A DNA stretch of 64,000 nt from a virus. The position numbers were made by a program, and so were the translations under genes. Within the stretch, counting starts at the first letter, position 1; every line of letters begins with the position of its first letter. The notes under the pieces were generated by a model. The model was not told the DNA's origin, made no database searches, and saw only the letters and a list, made by a program, of their open reading frames with translations. Below, piece by piece: positions 1-8,773 of this stretch. Location of the stretch: positions 62,001 through 126,000 of IMG/VR virus record IMGVR_UViG_3300043449_002450, one strand, 5' to 3'.

Positions 1-2
1 AT

Positions 3-1298
3 GAATTAATTTCATCTAGCGACTTAGATGGTAAGGGCATTGCAACAATTAATTTTAATATCGAAAAAGGGCAAAAGCTAATTTTTGCTGTAACGCCTAA
101 CACAAAGTTTAAGAACACATCTATGTCTCAAATGAGAGAAACTGAGGTGGGAAGTAGATATAATCACATCATCTTGCCGTTCTATATGTCAGGAATAAGT
201 GATGTTTTTCTACGATTTACAATTTCAAGTGTATCAAGCTCTGTAAAGCGTGTCTTGCTTTATAGGCAAATTTATGGAAGCAATAAACGAGAATATATCG
301 CTTATGCTGACAATAAAGGGACAGATATCATAATTGATGATCCACAAAGACTTACAAAGTATGACGCTGTCTACACATTAGATTACATTGACAAAGATTC
401 TGTTCTTAAGACATCGCCTAGCCAAGTTTTTGTGCCAAGCTTAAAGCTTAACACGCTTGCTAATATTGCGGCGAGTGTTGTTGATCAAAAATTCTATGAG
501 GATAGAGTAACAACAAAATTTGATATTAAAGTTAATTACAATAATACTACTGCGTTCGACCAAATCGTCAGTGACTTAAAAAAGATCGGCCTAGACAATC
601 TTTTTGATGAAGATCTGAAGAAGATGACAAATAACATTAAGCCGCTTATCAGAGTCCTTGCATCCAGGATAAATTTGAATGATGGCACTCAAGAAGAGTT
701 AGGAGTGATTGAGCCAGGTGAAGTATCCTACGTAAATAGCACACGTGATTCATATCAGTATCTCTTTGAGATCGCGATAAGGTCTGCGCCCGAGCTAATG
801 GAGAACCTCGCATCGAGCCAAAGAGTTTTATCAAATATTTCTAGAGACTCTAGAGACATAGTTGATACGGCAACAAAAACTATTGCAACAAGATTTAAGC
901 AAGGACAAACATCTTTTACTGCCAAGTTTTTGTCAAAGGCATCTTTAAGCGATTCATTGCTAAAATATGGCAATGCAGCCTCAGGAATAGATCTAGGATA
1001 TTACTCTGGTCGAACAGGAATATTCTCTAGTATTTCAATAGCTAATCTTGAAAAAAGTATATTAATTAGCGATGTCACTTACCAGAAAATAAATACAGGT
1101 GGAATCTTGACATGGAAGTTTACCGGCAATCCCATCTATTTTAATGTGACTGCGGGTGGTATAACTAGAAAAGCGGCCATAACCAGCAACAGAACGTGTG
1201 TGTTTTACTTAGATTCATCTATCAAGGGTCAAGTTACTATTAGATCTGTGTCTAAGTCAACTGCACAAAATGCCTATGCTTCCACGGAGATCTCTTAA
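3..1298 (+). CDS. Virion-associated protein, 5'-truncated by the window edge
   Basis: No function recognised. The reading frame is open from base 3 to the first internal ATG at 123 with no stop codon, and the 40 upstream codons read as ordinary protein (for example DLDGKGIATINFNIEKG). The gene therefore almost certainly begins before the window and the ATG at 123 is internal. The visible part is rich in Ser, Thr, Asn and beta-branched residues, with no signal peptide or membrane segment; its C-terminal third looks beta-rich. The stop at 1296-1298 is followed directly by the next ATG. Its place at the head of a run of large structural genes suggests a virion or tail-tip component; this is inference from context only. 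Confidence 0.75.
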   Translation, partial: ELISSSDLDGKGIATINFNIEKGQKLIFAVTPNTKFKNTSMSQMRETEVGSRYNHIILPFYMSGISDVFLRFTISSVSSSVKRVLLYRQIYGSNKREYIAYADNKGTDIIIDDPQRLTKYDAVYTLDYIDKDSVLKTSPSQVFVPSLKLNTLANIAASVVDQKFYEDRVTTKFDIKVNYNNTTAFDQIVSDLKKIGLDNLFDEDLKKMTNNIKPLIRVLASRINLNDGTQEELGVIEPGEVSYVNSTRDSYQYLFEIAIRSAPELMENLASSQRVLSNISRDSRDIVDTATKTIATRFKQGQTSFTAKFLSKASLSDSLLKYGNAASGIDLGYYSGRTGIFSSISIANLEKSILISDVTYQKINTGGILTWKFTGNPIYFNVTAGGITRKAAITSNRTCVFYLDSSIKGQVTIRSVSKSTAQNAYASTEIS

Positions 1299-4200
1299 AT
1301 GCCTATTCAAAAGTCTTCTACACGTCTCATTGCACAAAATGAAGGAAGCGGAAAGGCATCTGCTATTGCTAAGAGCGAGATTGGTTCTAGTCAATCTAAA
1401 TTAACAAGAGAAGATTTGACCACAAACTTGTCAACTGCAGGCGTCGCTGCAAATATTGATGCTAATAAATTGGCAGGTAACGATGTAGTCAAGTTAAAAA
1501 AAATAAATGACTCGCTTTCAAAAAGTTTAGCGATTCTACAAGAAGAAGATGAGAAAAAGAAGTCAAAAACTAGAGTCAGTGACGACCAGCTATCAGGAAA
1601 AGGAAAAGGAAAAGGAAAAGGAAAGGGCAAAGGGGAAAAAGGAAAAGATGGCAAAACAGGAAATTACATACCTCCAGAAGTAAAAAGCACAGCAATAACG
1701 CTAAGCCCAACTGATTATGATGTCTACTTGACAGGATCAGGCGTCAATAGTATACAGCCTGTCATCATTGCCGACGTTCCATTTAACAACTACTTCAACT
1801 CAGAAAGTCCTGCTTACGATATTGTGACACTTCAGCAAGGGCTAAAAGATGATACAGTCTTGATAGCTGATCAATTGGTAAAGAACTATTTTAGATCAAA
1901 CTCTGCAAGATTTGCCGCACTAAAGCAGATAAGCGATAAAAATATTTCTTTTTACAATACAGCTGTTAATTCTGTTGCCGATATTGCTGTTGCTTCAAGG
2001 AATCTTATTCAAGGTATTGAAAGTTCTAAAATTACAGGTAATTCCTATACACTTGTTAAATCTTTTAGAGCTGTAGGGTTTGATAATGTCACTAATATTT
2101 TTCCCTCGTCAACAGCAGTGTTTAAGATTGACGATCGTGTCTATGGCGGTCCTGCGACATCTTTTAATGATGACGATGTCGTAAAGACAGACAGAAATGA
2201 CATATTTTGGAATTACGACAACAAAAATGCTTATAAGTCAACAAAGATAGGTCAAGATCTAAGAGATGCATTCATTGCAACTATTTGTGGATATGAATCA
2301 AGGCAGAATCTAAATGATCCTAATATTATTAAGAATGAAGAGACGGGTGACCAAAAATTTCGAGAAGTTCTGATTAGAGCAGCAGTAGCGTGGCAACGCG
2401 GTGGCACAATAAATACTAGCACGCTTTATGAATACGCGACTCCTAATGCTGATGAAGGAACGCTTAGTGTGTCAGATGGAGACAATCTTAGAGACGTTAA
2501 TGATTTTTACTCCATTGGCAACGTTTTGTGGGCATATGACACTGCATCAAGTGACGATCCGTATGACATAATAGAGAAAAAAAGATTCAGCGATTTTGAC
2601 CGAGCAGTAAGAAATCCTGGTCTTAAAGGCGTTATACCCAATTTCAAAAATGTTGCGACCAAAGTAAATAGCACATTTAGCACTTATAGGTTGGTCCCAA
2701 TTGTTGCGTCTTTAATTGCAGAACAAGTAGGCGGAACAATCGCATCAAATGCAAACTTGCCAAGAATCTTTATAAATGCAGCAGACAATAATGTCAATAC
2801 ACAGATTGAATTTACGATAGATGATCTGCTGCCTCTAGTCGCTCAAGTTAATGACACATTACTCAGCTTGTTTGACGCAACAGTTAACTTAGAAGGACTA
2901 AACGCAAGAAGTCCATCCGGGCTAATTTATGCAACGTCTTTTGATCCCGACAAGCTAGAAACATTAAGGTTGGCTTATAACACTTCTAAAGTTAATATCC
3001 AGAACATTCTTATAAAGAATTCAGGATTATTTAGCAATCAAATTGCCGTATTTATACTAAAAGTAATGTTTGATGAATTTCTTAGCTTTTTTGAAAATTC
3101 TGTCCTTGTCACTGGGTCAAGCAAATACTCACTTTTGAGAGCTATTATGCTGTTTCATGCCTCACAGCAGCAAGAAAAAGCGGCTGATTTGTGGGTGATG
3201 CTCAATAATAAATCAAAGTTGCGTGGCGCTAGAGCTGCAGATGATGGCTATCTAGAAGATGAAATACAATCTTCATTAAATTTATACTTTGACCCTGTGC
3301 GTGGCTCTGAAGAGACAACTAGCGCACCCTTCACATTTGAAGCTTTTGCTGACACAGTTCGATCAGCAGCAGATATAGATGAGGCCGAAGATGAGGTAGA
3401 GGCTAGCACAACATTTTTATCAAAACTTTTTGACAGTGATTCATCATTTGGAATGTTTGATAGAATCGCAGACAAAGTTAAAAGCGCTTATTCTTTGGAA
3501 AACAGCACAATTGCCGAGGGTGCGTTGCGACTAACTTCGTATATGATTTTTCTTGACATTCTAAGGCTCGTGAAAGCTAAATATCGATACGATATTGTCA
3601 GAGATGGATACGGCGACTACAACGGTGTGTATGCATACATCAAGTTTTCTAAGAGAGACACGACGGCAATCACAGACTGTCTAAGGTCAGCAGTCGAGTA
3701 TTCAGTGCTCACAGATTACAGAACATATACATCTATTCGCAGTGGACCGCCTATTGAGTCGACTAAAGCATCAATTATTTCACATTTTTGGAATCCTATT
3801 AGGTCAATTGTTAGAAATGTTTTGCAGATTTATGAAAATCTCGATACAAAGTTTGCTTATATCTACTCGCAAGTATTGAATGCAATGAATGCATTAGACC
3901 CTGCAAAGCAAGCTTATAGTTCTTTGAAGCGCGCTTACTCATTTTTAGATGGACTGAGCGATCAAGATGCAAGCGCTAAAGCAAGCGCATTAGTGTCAAA
4001 ATACGCGACGCTTGAATCAATAATTGAACTAAAGCATAGATCTCGGAGATACCAGACACTGATAAAAAACACAGATATCACATCTTTTGCTGCCAGATCT
4101 CCTTATTTTAGGTCTATTGTCGAAGCTGTGCATCGCGATGTTTTAACTGAGCGGCAAGCTAGAATTTATGTCGTAGGGATTCCCTATGGAATGCTTGAGA

Positions 4201-4844
4201 ATCTTAGGCTTGAAAAATCAACAAGAGAGACCATTTCACCACAATTTACGCTTATCACAAACAGAGTTGAGCCTGATGGGTCTACAACAAGAGTTGATTA
4301 TTATTTCCCACACGACACATTGACAGGATCTAGCACACAAGCATTTAATAGCGCGATTACACAAATAACAGATGATCAAGATAACACGACAAGAATCACT
4401 AATTTTAATGATTCAAACATTAAAATTAGTAACTACAACTACACAAGTGAGAAATTTGAAGAATTTGCAGCAAGCGCAGGGTTTTTAGGAAATGCAAAAG
4501 CCGCCGCTCAAAATCAACTAATTCAATCATCTTTAGAAAGCTATGTTGAGGATCTATATGGACTTTATCCAAGGTATGCTTTTTTTAAGACAATCGGGTC
4601 CAGAGAGATAGTAGAAATTCCATACGCAAATGAAATAGTTGATTCTTATCCGGTCGACGAGCAAGAAGCACAACTCATAAGATCGCGCTTAAGAGCTGCA
4701 ATATTAATGCACAAGAATTTTTGCACTACAACCATGTTGAATGATCTTGAATCTTCGCCCCTCTTTGATAGGATTGTTTATTCTCTAGTAGAGACAGAGA
4801 CTGTTGGTAATTTGTCAACTCTAAGTTGCAAGGTGACAATATAA
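1299..4844 (+). CDS. Large putative virion structural protein with Gly-Lys tract
   Basis: An 1181-residue protein I cannot assign to a family. The N-terminal 90 residues are polar and helix-prone, followed at about residues 99-117 by a Gly-Lys alternating tract encoded by near-pure purine DNA. The remaining 1060 residues mix helical and beta stretches without recognisable motifs, signal peptide or transmembrane segment. The ATG follows the preceding stop immediately, with GGAG about 9 nt upstream, and the stop overlaps the next start as TAATG, so the three genes are probably co-translated. Size and position among tail and adhesin-like genes suggest a baseplate-periphery or fibre-associated protein. 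The tract may be a flexible, positively charged linker. Confidence 0.8.
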   Translation: MPIQKSSTRLIAQNEGSGKASAIAKSEIGSSQSKLTREDLTTNLSTAGVAANIDANKLAGNDVVKLKKINDSLSKSLAILQEEDEKKKSKTRVSDDQLSGKGKGKGKGKGKGEKGKDGKTGNYIPPEVKSTAITLSPTDYDVYLTGSGVNSIQPVIIADVPFNNYFNSESPAYDIVTLQQGLKDDTVLIADQLVKNYFRSNSARFAALKQISDKNISFYNTAVNSVADIAVASRNLIQGIESSKITGNSYTLVKSFRAVGFDNVTNIFPSSTAVFKIDDRVYGGPATSFNDDDVVKTDRNDIFWNYDNKNAYKSTKIGQDLRDAFIATICGYESRQNLNDPNIIKNEETGDQKFREVLIRAAVAWQRGGTINTSTLYEYATPNADEGTLSVSDGDNLRDVNDFYSIGNVLWAYDTASSDDPYDIIEKKRFSDFDRAVRNPGLKGVIPNFKNVATKVNSTFSTYRLVPIVASLIAEQVGGTIASNANLPRIFINAADNNVNTQIEFTIDDLLPLVAQVNDTLLSLFDATVNLEGLNARSPSGLIYATSFDPDKLETLRLAYNTSKVNIQNILIKNSGLFSNQIAVFILKVMFDEFLSFFENSVLVTGSSKYSLLRAIMLFHASQQQEKAADLWVMLNNKSKLRGARAADDGYLEDEIQSSLNLYFDPVRGSEETTSAPFTFEAFADTVRSAADIDEAEDEVEASTTFLSKLFDSDSSFGMFDRIADKVKSAYSLENSTIAEGALRLTSYMIFLDILRLVKAKYRYDIVRDGYGDYNGVYAYIKFSKRDTTAITDCLRSAVEYSVLTDYRTYTSIRSGPPIESTKASIISHFWNPIRSIVRNVLQIYENLDTKFAYIYSQVLNAMNALDPAKQAYSSLKRAYSFLDGLSDQDASAKASALVSKYATLESIIELKHRSRRYQTLIKNTDITSFAARSPYFRSIVEAVHRDVLTERQARIYVVGIPYGMLENLRLEKSTRETISPQFTLITNRVEPDGSTTRVDYYFPHDTLTGSSTQAFNSAITQITDDQDNTTRITNFNDSNIKISNYNYTSEKFEEFAASAGFLGNAKAAAQNQLIQSSLESYVEDLYGLYPRYAFFKTIGSREIVEIPYANEIVDSYPVDEQEAQLIRSRLRAAILMHKNFCTTTMLNDLESSPLFDRIVYSLVETETVGNLSTLSCKVTI
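1595..1648 (+). repeat. GGAAAA polypurine repeat coding for the Gly-Lys tract
   Basis: Reiterated GGAAAA hexamers give a 54-base purine run interrupted only by C at 1628. In frame they encode alternating Gly and Lys inside the 1181-residue protein. Such a run is prone to polymerase slippage in 6-base steps that keep the frame, so tract length may vary between related phages. Confidence 0.8.
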
Positions 4845-6712
4845 TGAAAACTCAAGCTCAAAATAAGTCAAGTCAAGAGCGCGAAGAAGATCTAATACAG
4901 ACAACTACGTTACCCTTTTATAGCGTTAATCTACCTACCTTGACACAAGGCGAGGAAATTAGTGCTAAATTTGTCTACAACTACTACACACGAGATGAAG
5001 GCATATCAGAAACAACGTCACTATCGGGACTGCAGAGAGATACGGATGAATATGATTTCGTTGTTGAGAATTACGAGAGAAATGCTTTCCCAAGATATGT
5101 CAACATACAGATAAAGCCCCCAAAGACTGTTACTAAAAAAACTACTCTACCAAGAGAAACTACATTAAAAATTCAGAGAAATCCTGACAGCTTTATAGTC
5201 TACGAAGACGCTCCTTTTAATGATAAATTTTGTTCAATCATCGTGAATGATACAGCAATCGATGATAAAATCTATTTACAGTCAAATAGTCAGTCTTCCA
5301 CCAGCCAATCCGATATTAGGCGGATTGGAAGTATAAGCAATATTTCTTTACCCAAACGCGACTTTTTAAATAATGCAAACTTACAGTCTGCAGGAATTAG
5401 ATTTTCAGAAGCACAAGCGCGTCAAGAAGTTGTTGATTCTTATGCCAAAGACGTTAAAGCAATTAATCTAGGTATATCTATAAATTCGCTGCTAGTCTCG
5501 GACATGATTAGAACTGTTGAGAGATGGCAATCGTCAGTGTTTACTGATGAGTATGCAGCAGCATTTTCTGATGCCGACAAAAAGCAATCCAATTCAAGAG
5601 CAATCGACGACCCACTCAGGATTAGACAAGAAGAGCTTGATGTCGAGATTCCAGCGTATGATACTAGGCTACTATCGAGTGCAAATGCATCCGACTTCAG
5701 AACTGGAATAATTTCTCTAGCAGGCTTTATCATAGAAAAATATGGTGAGCAGCTTGATGGCACGACAAGACGCTATGATGACATATACATTTGGGATCCG
5801 AACGCCACCGCTTATCAAGATTCAAATGTTAGATACGGTGCAGTTTATAAATACAGACTCCGATCCTTGTATAGCAAAGTGATCTATGAATCTTCAAATT
5901 TAAAATCAGTCAAAGGTGTTAAGAGCGACACAAATAGAAAAATCATCGCTGCAAGTGTAATGCTTGCATCAGGAGGAACATTTACATCTTTGCAATGTAT
6001 TGAATCTATTCCTCCCAATCCTCCTAACAACATTACATTTCAACAAACGCTAAACGGACTTTATATAAGATGGAATTTTCCAATTAATAAACAAAAAGAC
6101 ATTAAGAGATTCCAAGTCTTTAGAAGAACGTCTATTACGGACCCATTTGAGCTAATTCAAGAGATAAATTTTGATCAGACATTGTTGCCGTATACGTCTG
6201 GTGAAAATGTTCCAGAAGAGCTAGTGCTAAGAGCTGATGGGCCGATTAAGCATTACCTTGACAGAGATTTCCAAAAACTCAACAGCGACTTTATTTACGC
6301 AATTTGTTGTATAGATGCACACGGATACTCATCGGCACTGTCAGAGCAATTTAGGGTTAGATTTGACCGCTTGAATGCAAAGCTACTTATAAGCAGAGTT
6401 TCTACAGAAGGTGCGCCAAAACCCTATCCAAATGTTAACATTTTAGGCGATTTTTTTACTGACCTTATTAAGTCAAGCGGATCAAGAAGGATAAGCCTTT
6501 ATTTTGATCCTGAGTATCCTGATGTGACAGACGTTAATGGAAAGTCTCTAAAGCTAATTAATGTCGGCGGCGATGGATCAACTTCATATAAGTTGGTGTT
6601 AACCGAAGTAAATCTTGCACAAAGTCAGGTTGTCGACATTAAACTATCTGATAGAAGAATTGATATTAATGGAATACCACCTAGCCAGGCAAGATTCTAC
6701 ACAGCAAGATAA
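4844..6712 (+). CDS. Putative tail/fibre structural protein with fibronectin-III-like module
   Basis: About 622 residues. Residues about 388-505 resemble a fibronectin type III fold: a PPNPPNNI entry, an LYIRWNFP strand, an IKRFQVFRR strand, then the typical exit strand with YAICCIDAHGYSS. Such modules in phages usually sit in tail or fibre proteins and help bind the cell surface or carbohydrates. The rest is not recognised. I chose ATG 4844, which overlaps the previous stop (TAATG) and has AAGGTGA upstream; a TTG 18 nt earlier is possible but worse placed. No enzyme motif is visible. The structural role is inferred from the module and the neighbours. Confidence 0.75.
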   Translation: MKTQAQNKSSQEREEDLIQTTTLPFYSVNLPTLTQGEEISAKFVYNYYTRDEGISETTSLSGLQRDTDEYDFVVENYERNAFPRYVNIQIKPPKTVTKKTTLPRETTLKIQRNPDSFIVYEDAPFNDKFCSIIVNDTAIDDKIYLQSNSQSSTSQSDIRRIGSISNISLPKRDFLNNANLQSAGIRFSEAQARQEVVDSYAKDVKAINLGISINSLLVSDMIRTVERWQSSVFTDEYAAAFSDADKKQSNSRAIDDPLRIRQEELDVEIPAYDTRLLSSANASDFRTGIISLAGFIIEKYGEQLDGTTRRYDDIYIWDPNATAYQDSNVRYGAVYKYRLRSLYSKVIYESSNLKSVKGVKSDTNRKIIAASVMLASGGTFTSLQCIESIPPNPPNNITFQQTLNGLYIRWNFPINKQKDIKRFQVFRRTSITDPFELIQEINFDQTLLPYTSGENVPEELVLRADGPIKHYLDRDFQKLNSDFIYAICCIDAHGYSSALSEQFRVRFDRLNAKLLISRVSTEGAPKPYPNVNILGDFFTDLIKSSGSRRISLYFDPEYPDVTDVNGKSLKLINVGGDGSTSYKLVLTEVNLAQSQVVDIKLSDRRIDINGIPPSQARFYTAR

Positions 6713-6764
6713 TTTTAACTGCAAACTATTTCGCTGAATATTTAAGATAGCGAGGAAATCACTT

Positions 6765-7469
6765 ATGGGTTTTCTAGACCAAAGCACGAACAACATCATC
6801 TTAGACGCCGTTCTCACTGACGCGGGCAGGAATTTGCTTGCGCAACAGGGGCGATTTGTAATTACTAAGTTCACGCTAGCAGACGATGGTGTTGACTATG
6901 GCATCGTCCAGCAATATGGGCGGACTGTAGGAAAAGAAAAGATTGAGAAGAACACGCCCGTCTTCGAGGCGTTGACAAATCCATCACATGCCATAAGAAA
7001 TAGTCTGGTTAGCATTTCTACGGTGTCAAACAATATCACATACATACCGACACTTAATTTGACGCCAGCTGGCGTTGTCTCGCTAAACTTTAGCACAACA
7101 ACATCGCAGCTAGTCACGGTCCAGCTAAGCATCTCAGAGGGATTTTCTAGCCCACCCGAGCTTATTGATGATGACTTCATAGTCATGCTTGATAATCGCT
7201 TTTTACGTGCGTCAACAAAGAGCGTAACAGCGCCAATATCAATATCGCAGACAAGCATGGCAACATACGTTTTCCCGTCCGACCAGACATCGTCAACGAA
7301 CCCACTGTCTACGCTCGCTTTCTCTTTGACGCCCCAGTCTGTTCCTGCAGCAACGCAGGCAGCTTATAAGGTTGCGGGAACGACATATGTCACGTCATAT
7401 GTCAAGGTAGTTGGTAGAAATTCTGGGCAAAGTCAAGACATCAGAGTTAACATTACAACAGCGCAGTAA
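6765..7469 (+). CDS. Conserved phage virion structural protein (MGFLDxSTNN type)
   Basis: 234 residues. The N-terminal half (MGFLDQSTNNIILDAVLTD, then KFTLADDGVDYG and RTVGKEKIEKNTPVFEA) matches a protein type I recognise from large marine T4-like phages, where it is annotated only as a structural protein. The C-terminal half is Thr/Ser-rich and beta-prone. It follows a 52-base spacer with AGGA about 9 nt before the ATG and precedes two other virion genes. The exact place in the particle is unknown; a tail or baseplate-fibre connector is plausible. Confidence 0.75.
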   Translation: MGFLDQSTNNIILDAVLTDAGRNLLAQQGRFVITKFTLADDGVDYGIVQQYGRTVGKEKIEKNTPVFEALTNPSHAIRNSLVSISTVSNNITYIPTLNLTPAGVVSLNFSTTTSQLVTVQLSISEGFSSPPELIDDDFIVMLDNRFLRASTKSVTAPISISQTSMATYVFPSDQTSSTNPLSTLAFSLTPQSVPAATQAAYKVAGTTYVTSYVKVVGRNSGQSQDIRVNITTAQ

Positions 7470-7480
7470 GGAATAGATAA

Positions 7481-8767
7481 ATGCCAGTCTATAAAGCGAT
7501 ATCACCAAACGACATTAAGACAGCAAGATCATACCTGAACCAGCTTGTTGACATTATCCAAGAGAGCGTGAGCGGTTCTAATACTAGAAAGGCTTATGAG
7601 GTCTTCGTTACTGGCTCCGGTGCAGCTGGAGTAACATCTTCGATATTTCAAACTGTCTTTGACCAAGATTTTACTCTTGCAACCGCTAATGAGATGTTTG
7701 ACATCACAGTAGGACTTTATGCGTCCGGCGGAATAGTCACGGGTTCACCAGGCTATAGTGTAGACTCAGCAGGAAAGCTAATTTTTGCTGGCAACACTTT
7801 GATGATGCGCGAGAAAGTGCAGATATACAACCAGATGGCTCAAGCGCTATTAGGTGATAGTTCTGCACAGTTTACGTCGCCATTCACGGGTGCGACTACA
7901 AACGACTACATAGACGCTGCTTTGTTCTTGCCATTTAAGAGACTTTTCGCTCGTGACAAGATAAAACCTGAGACCTTTGCAATGAAGGTTTTCTCAACTG
8001 CTGCATTCGATGGCAGCCAGCTTGCTACAACCTTCGAGCAGAGTGTTAGAAATGCTAGAGTTGGTCCAAATCTTGAAGCTCCTATTGCCTTCAACCCTAT
8101 CATCATAACAGACGCAGGCGCTACAGCGAACCCTGAATACACGTTTGGTGGAACGGTAGGTAATCTTGTCAATGCTTCAAACACAGCTGAAAAAGTTGGA
8201 TTACTATTTTATGATTATGGTGTCGCAGTCCTGGACATCGAGAAGGTCTTCTGGGGCAACCAGCACATGTCAGGAGTTATAAGCGCTGTTACATCTGCGG
8301 CAACTCCTCTGGCAGCAGGAACAACGCTTATTGGTGCTAACCCAAGCTGGTATACTGCAGCAGGTGCCTCTGTAGTTGGTAATGCTAGTGCATCTTTCGT
8401 CCCTGACTTTATGGTGTCTGGATCGATAGATGACATTGTTAATCACATTGCTAGCGTTAGATTTGGCAGTGGATCTGATACAACAGTCACATTCCAGAAT
8501 GTAACAACAATCAATTCGACTCTTGTCTTTTGTGAGGCAGCCGCGGATGAGTTTAACTACTCATCTAATCCAACATTTACAGATGATGATGGAAGAATTG
8601 TCGTGATTGATTCTGGTGCTGAAGATACACAGAAGTCTTTCACTTTCATTACAACAATCGGCCTCTATGATGCAGCTGATAATCTTCTTGCAGTTGCTAA
8701 ACTTTCACGTCCTGTGGAGAAGAACGACGAGAAGAAGCTGACATTTAGAGTTCGGCTAGACTACTGA
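7481..8767 (+). CDS. Virion structural protein with shared C-terminal domain
   Basis: 428 residues, no catalytic motif. It begins MPVYKAISPNDIKTAR, and the middle is Ala/Gly/Thr-rich and beta-prone. The last about 45 residues (ITTIGLYDAADNLLAVAKLS, ending TFRVRLDY) line up with the end of the next protein (ITGINLHDQNFNVVMRAKLA, ending VFRLRYDF). The two neighbours therefore probably share a C-terminal assembly or attachment domain. The start lies 11 nt after the previous stop, with AAGGA before it. A structural role is supported by neighbourhood and by resemblance to large-phage virion proteins; the organelle, tail fibre or baseplate, is not determined. Confidence 0.75.
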   Translation: MPVYKAISPNDIKTARSYLNQLVDIIQESVSGSNTRKAYEVFVTGSGAAGVTSSIFQTVFDQDFTLATANEMFDITVGLYASGGIVTGSPGYSVDSAGKLIFAGNTLMMREKVQIYNQMAQALLGDSSAQFTSPFTGATTNDYIDAALFLPFKRLFARDKIKPETFAMKVFSTAAFDGSQLATTFEQSVRNARVGPNLEAPIAFNPIIITDAGATANPEYTFGGTVGNLVNASNTAEKVGLLFYDYGVAVLDIEKVFWGNQHMSGVISAVTSAATPLAAGTTLIGANPSWYTAAGASVVGNASASFVPDFMVSGSIDDIVNHIASVRFGSGSDTTVTFQNVTTINSTLVFCEAAADEFNYSSNPTFTDDDGRIVVIDSGAEDTQKSFTFITTIGLYDAADNLLAVAKLSRPVEKNDEKKLTFRVRLDY

Positions 8768-8773
8768 GATAAC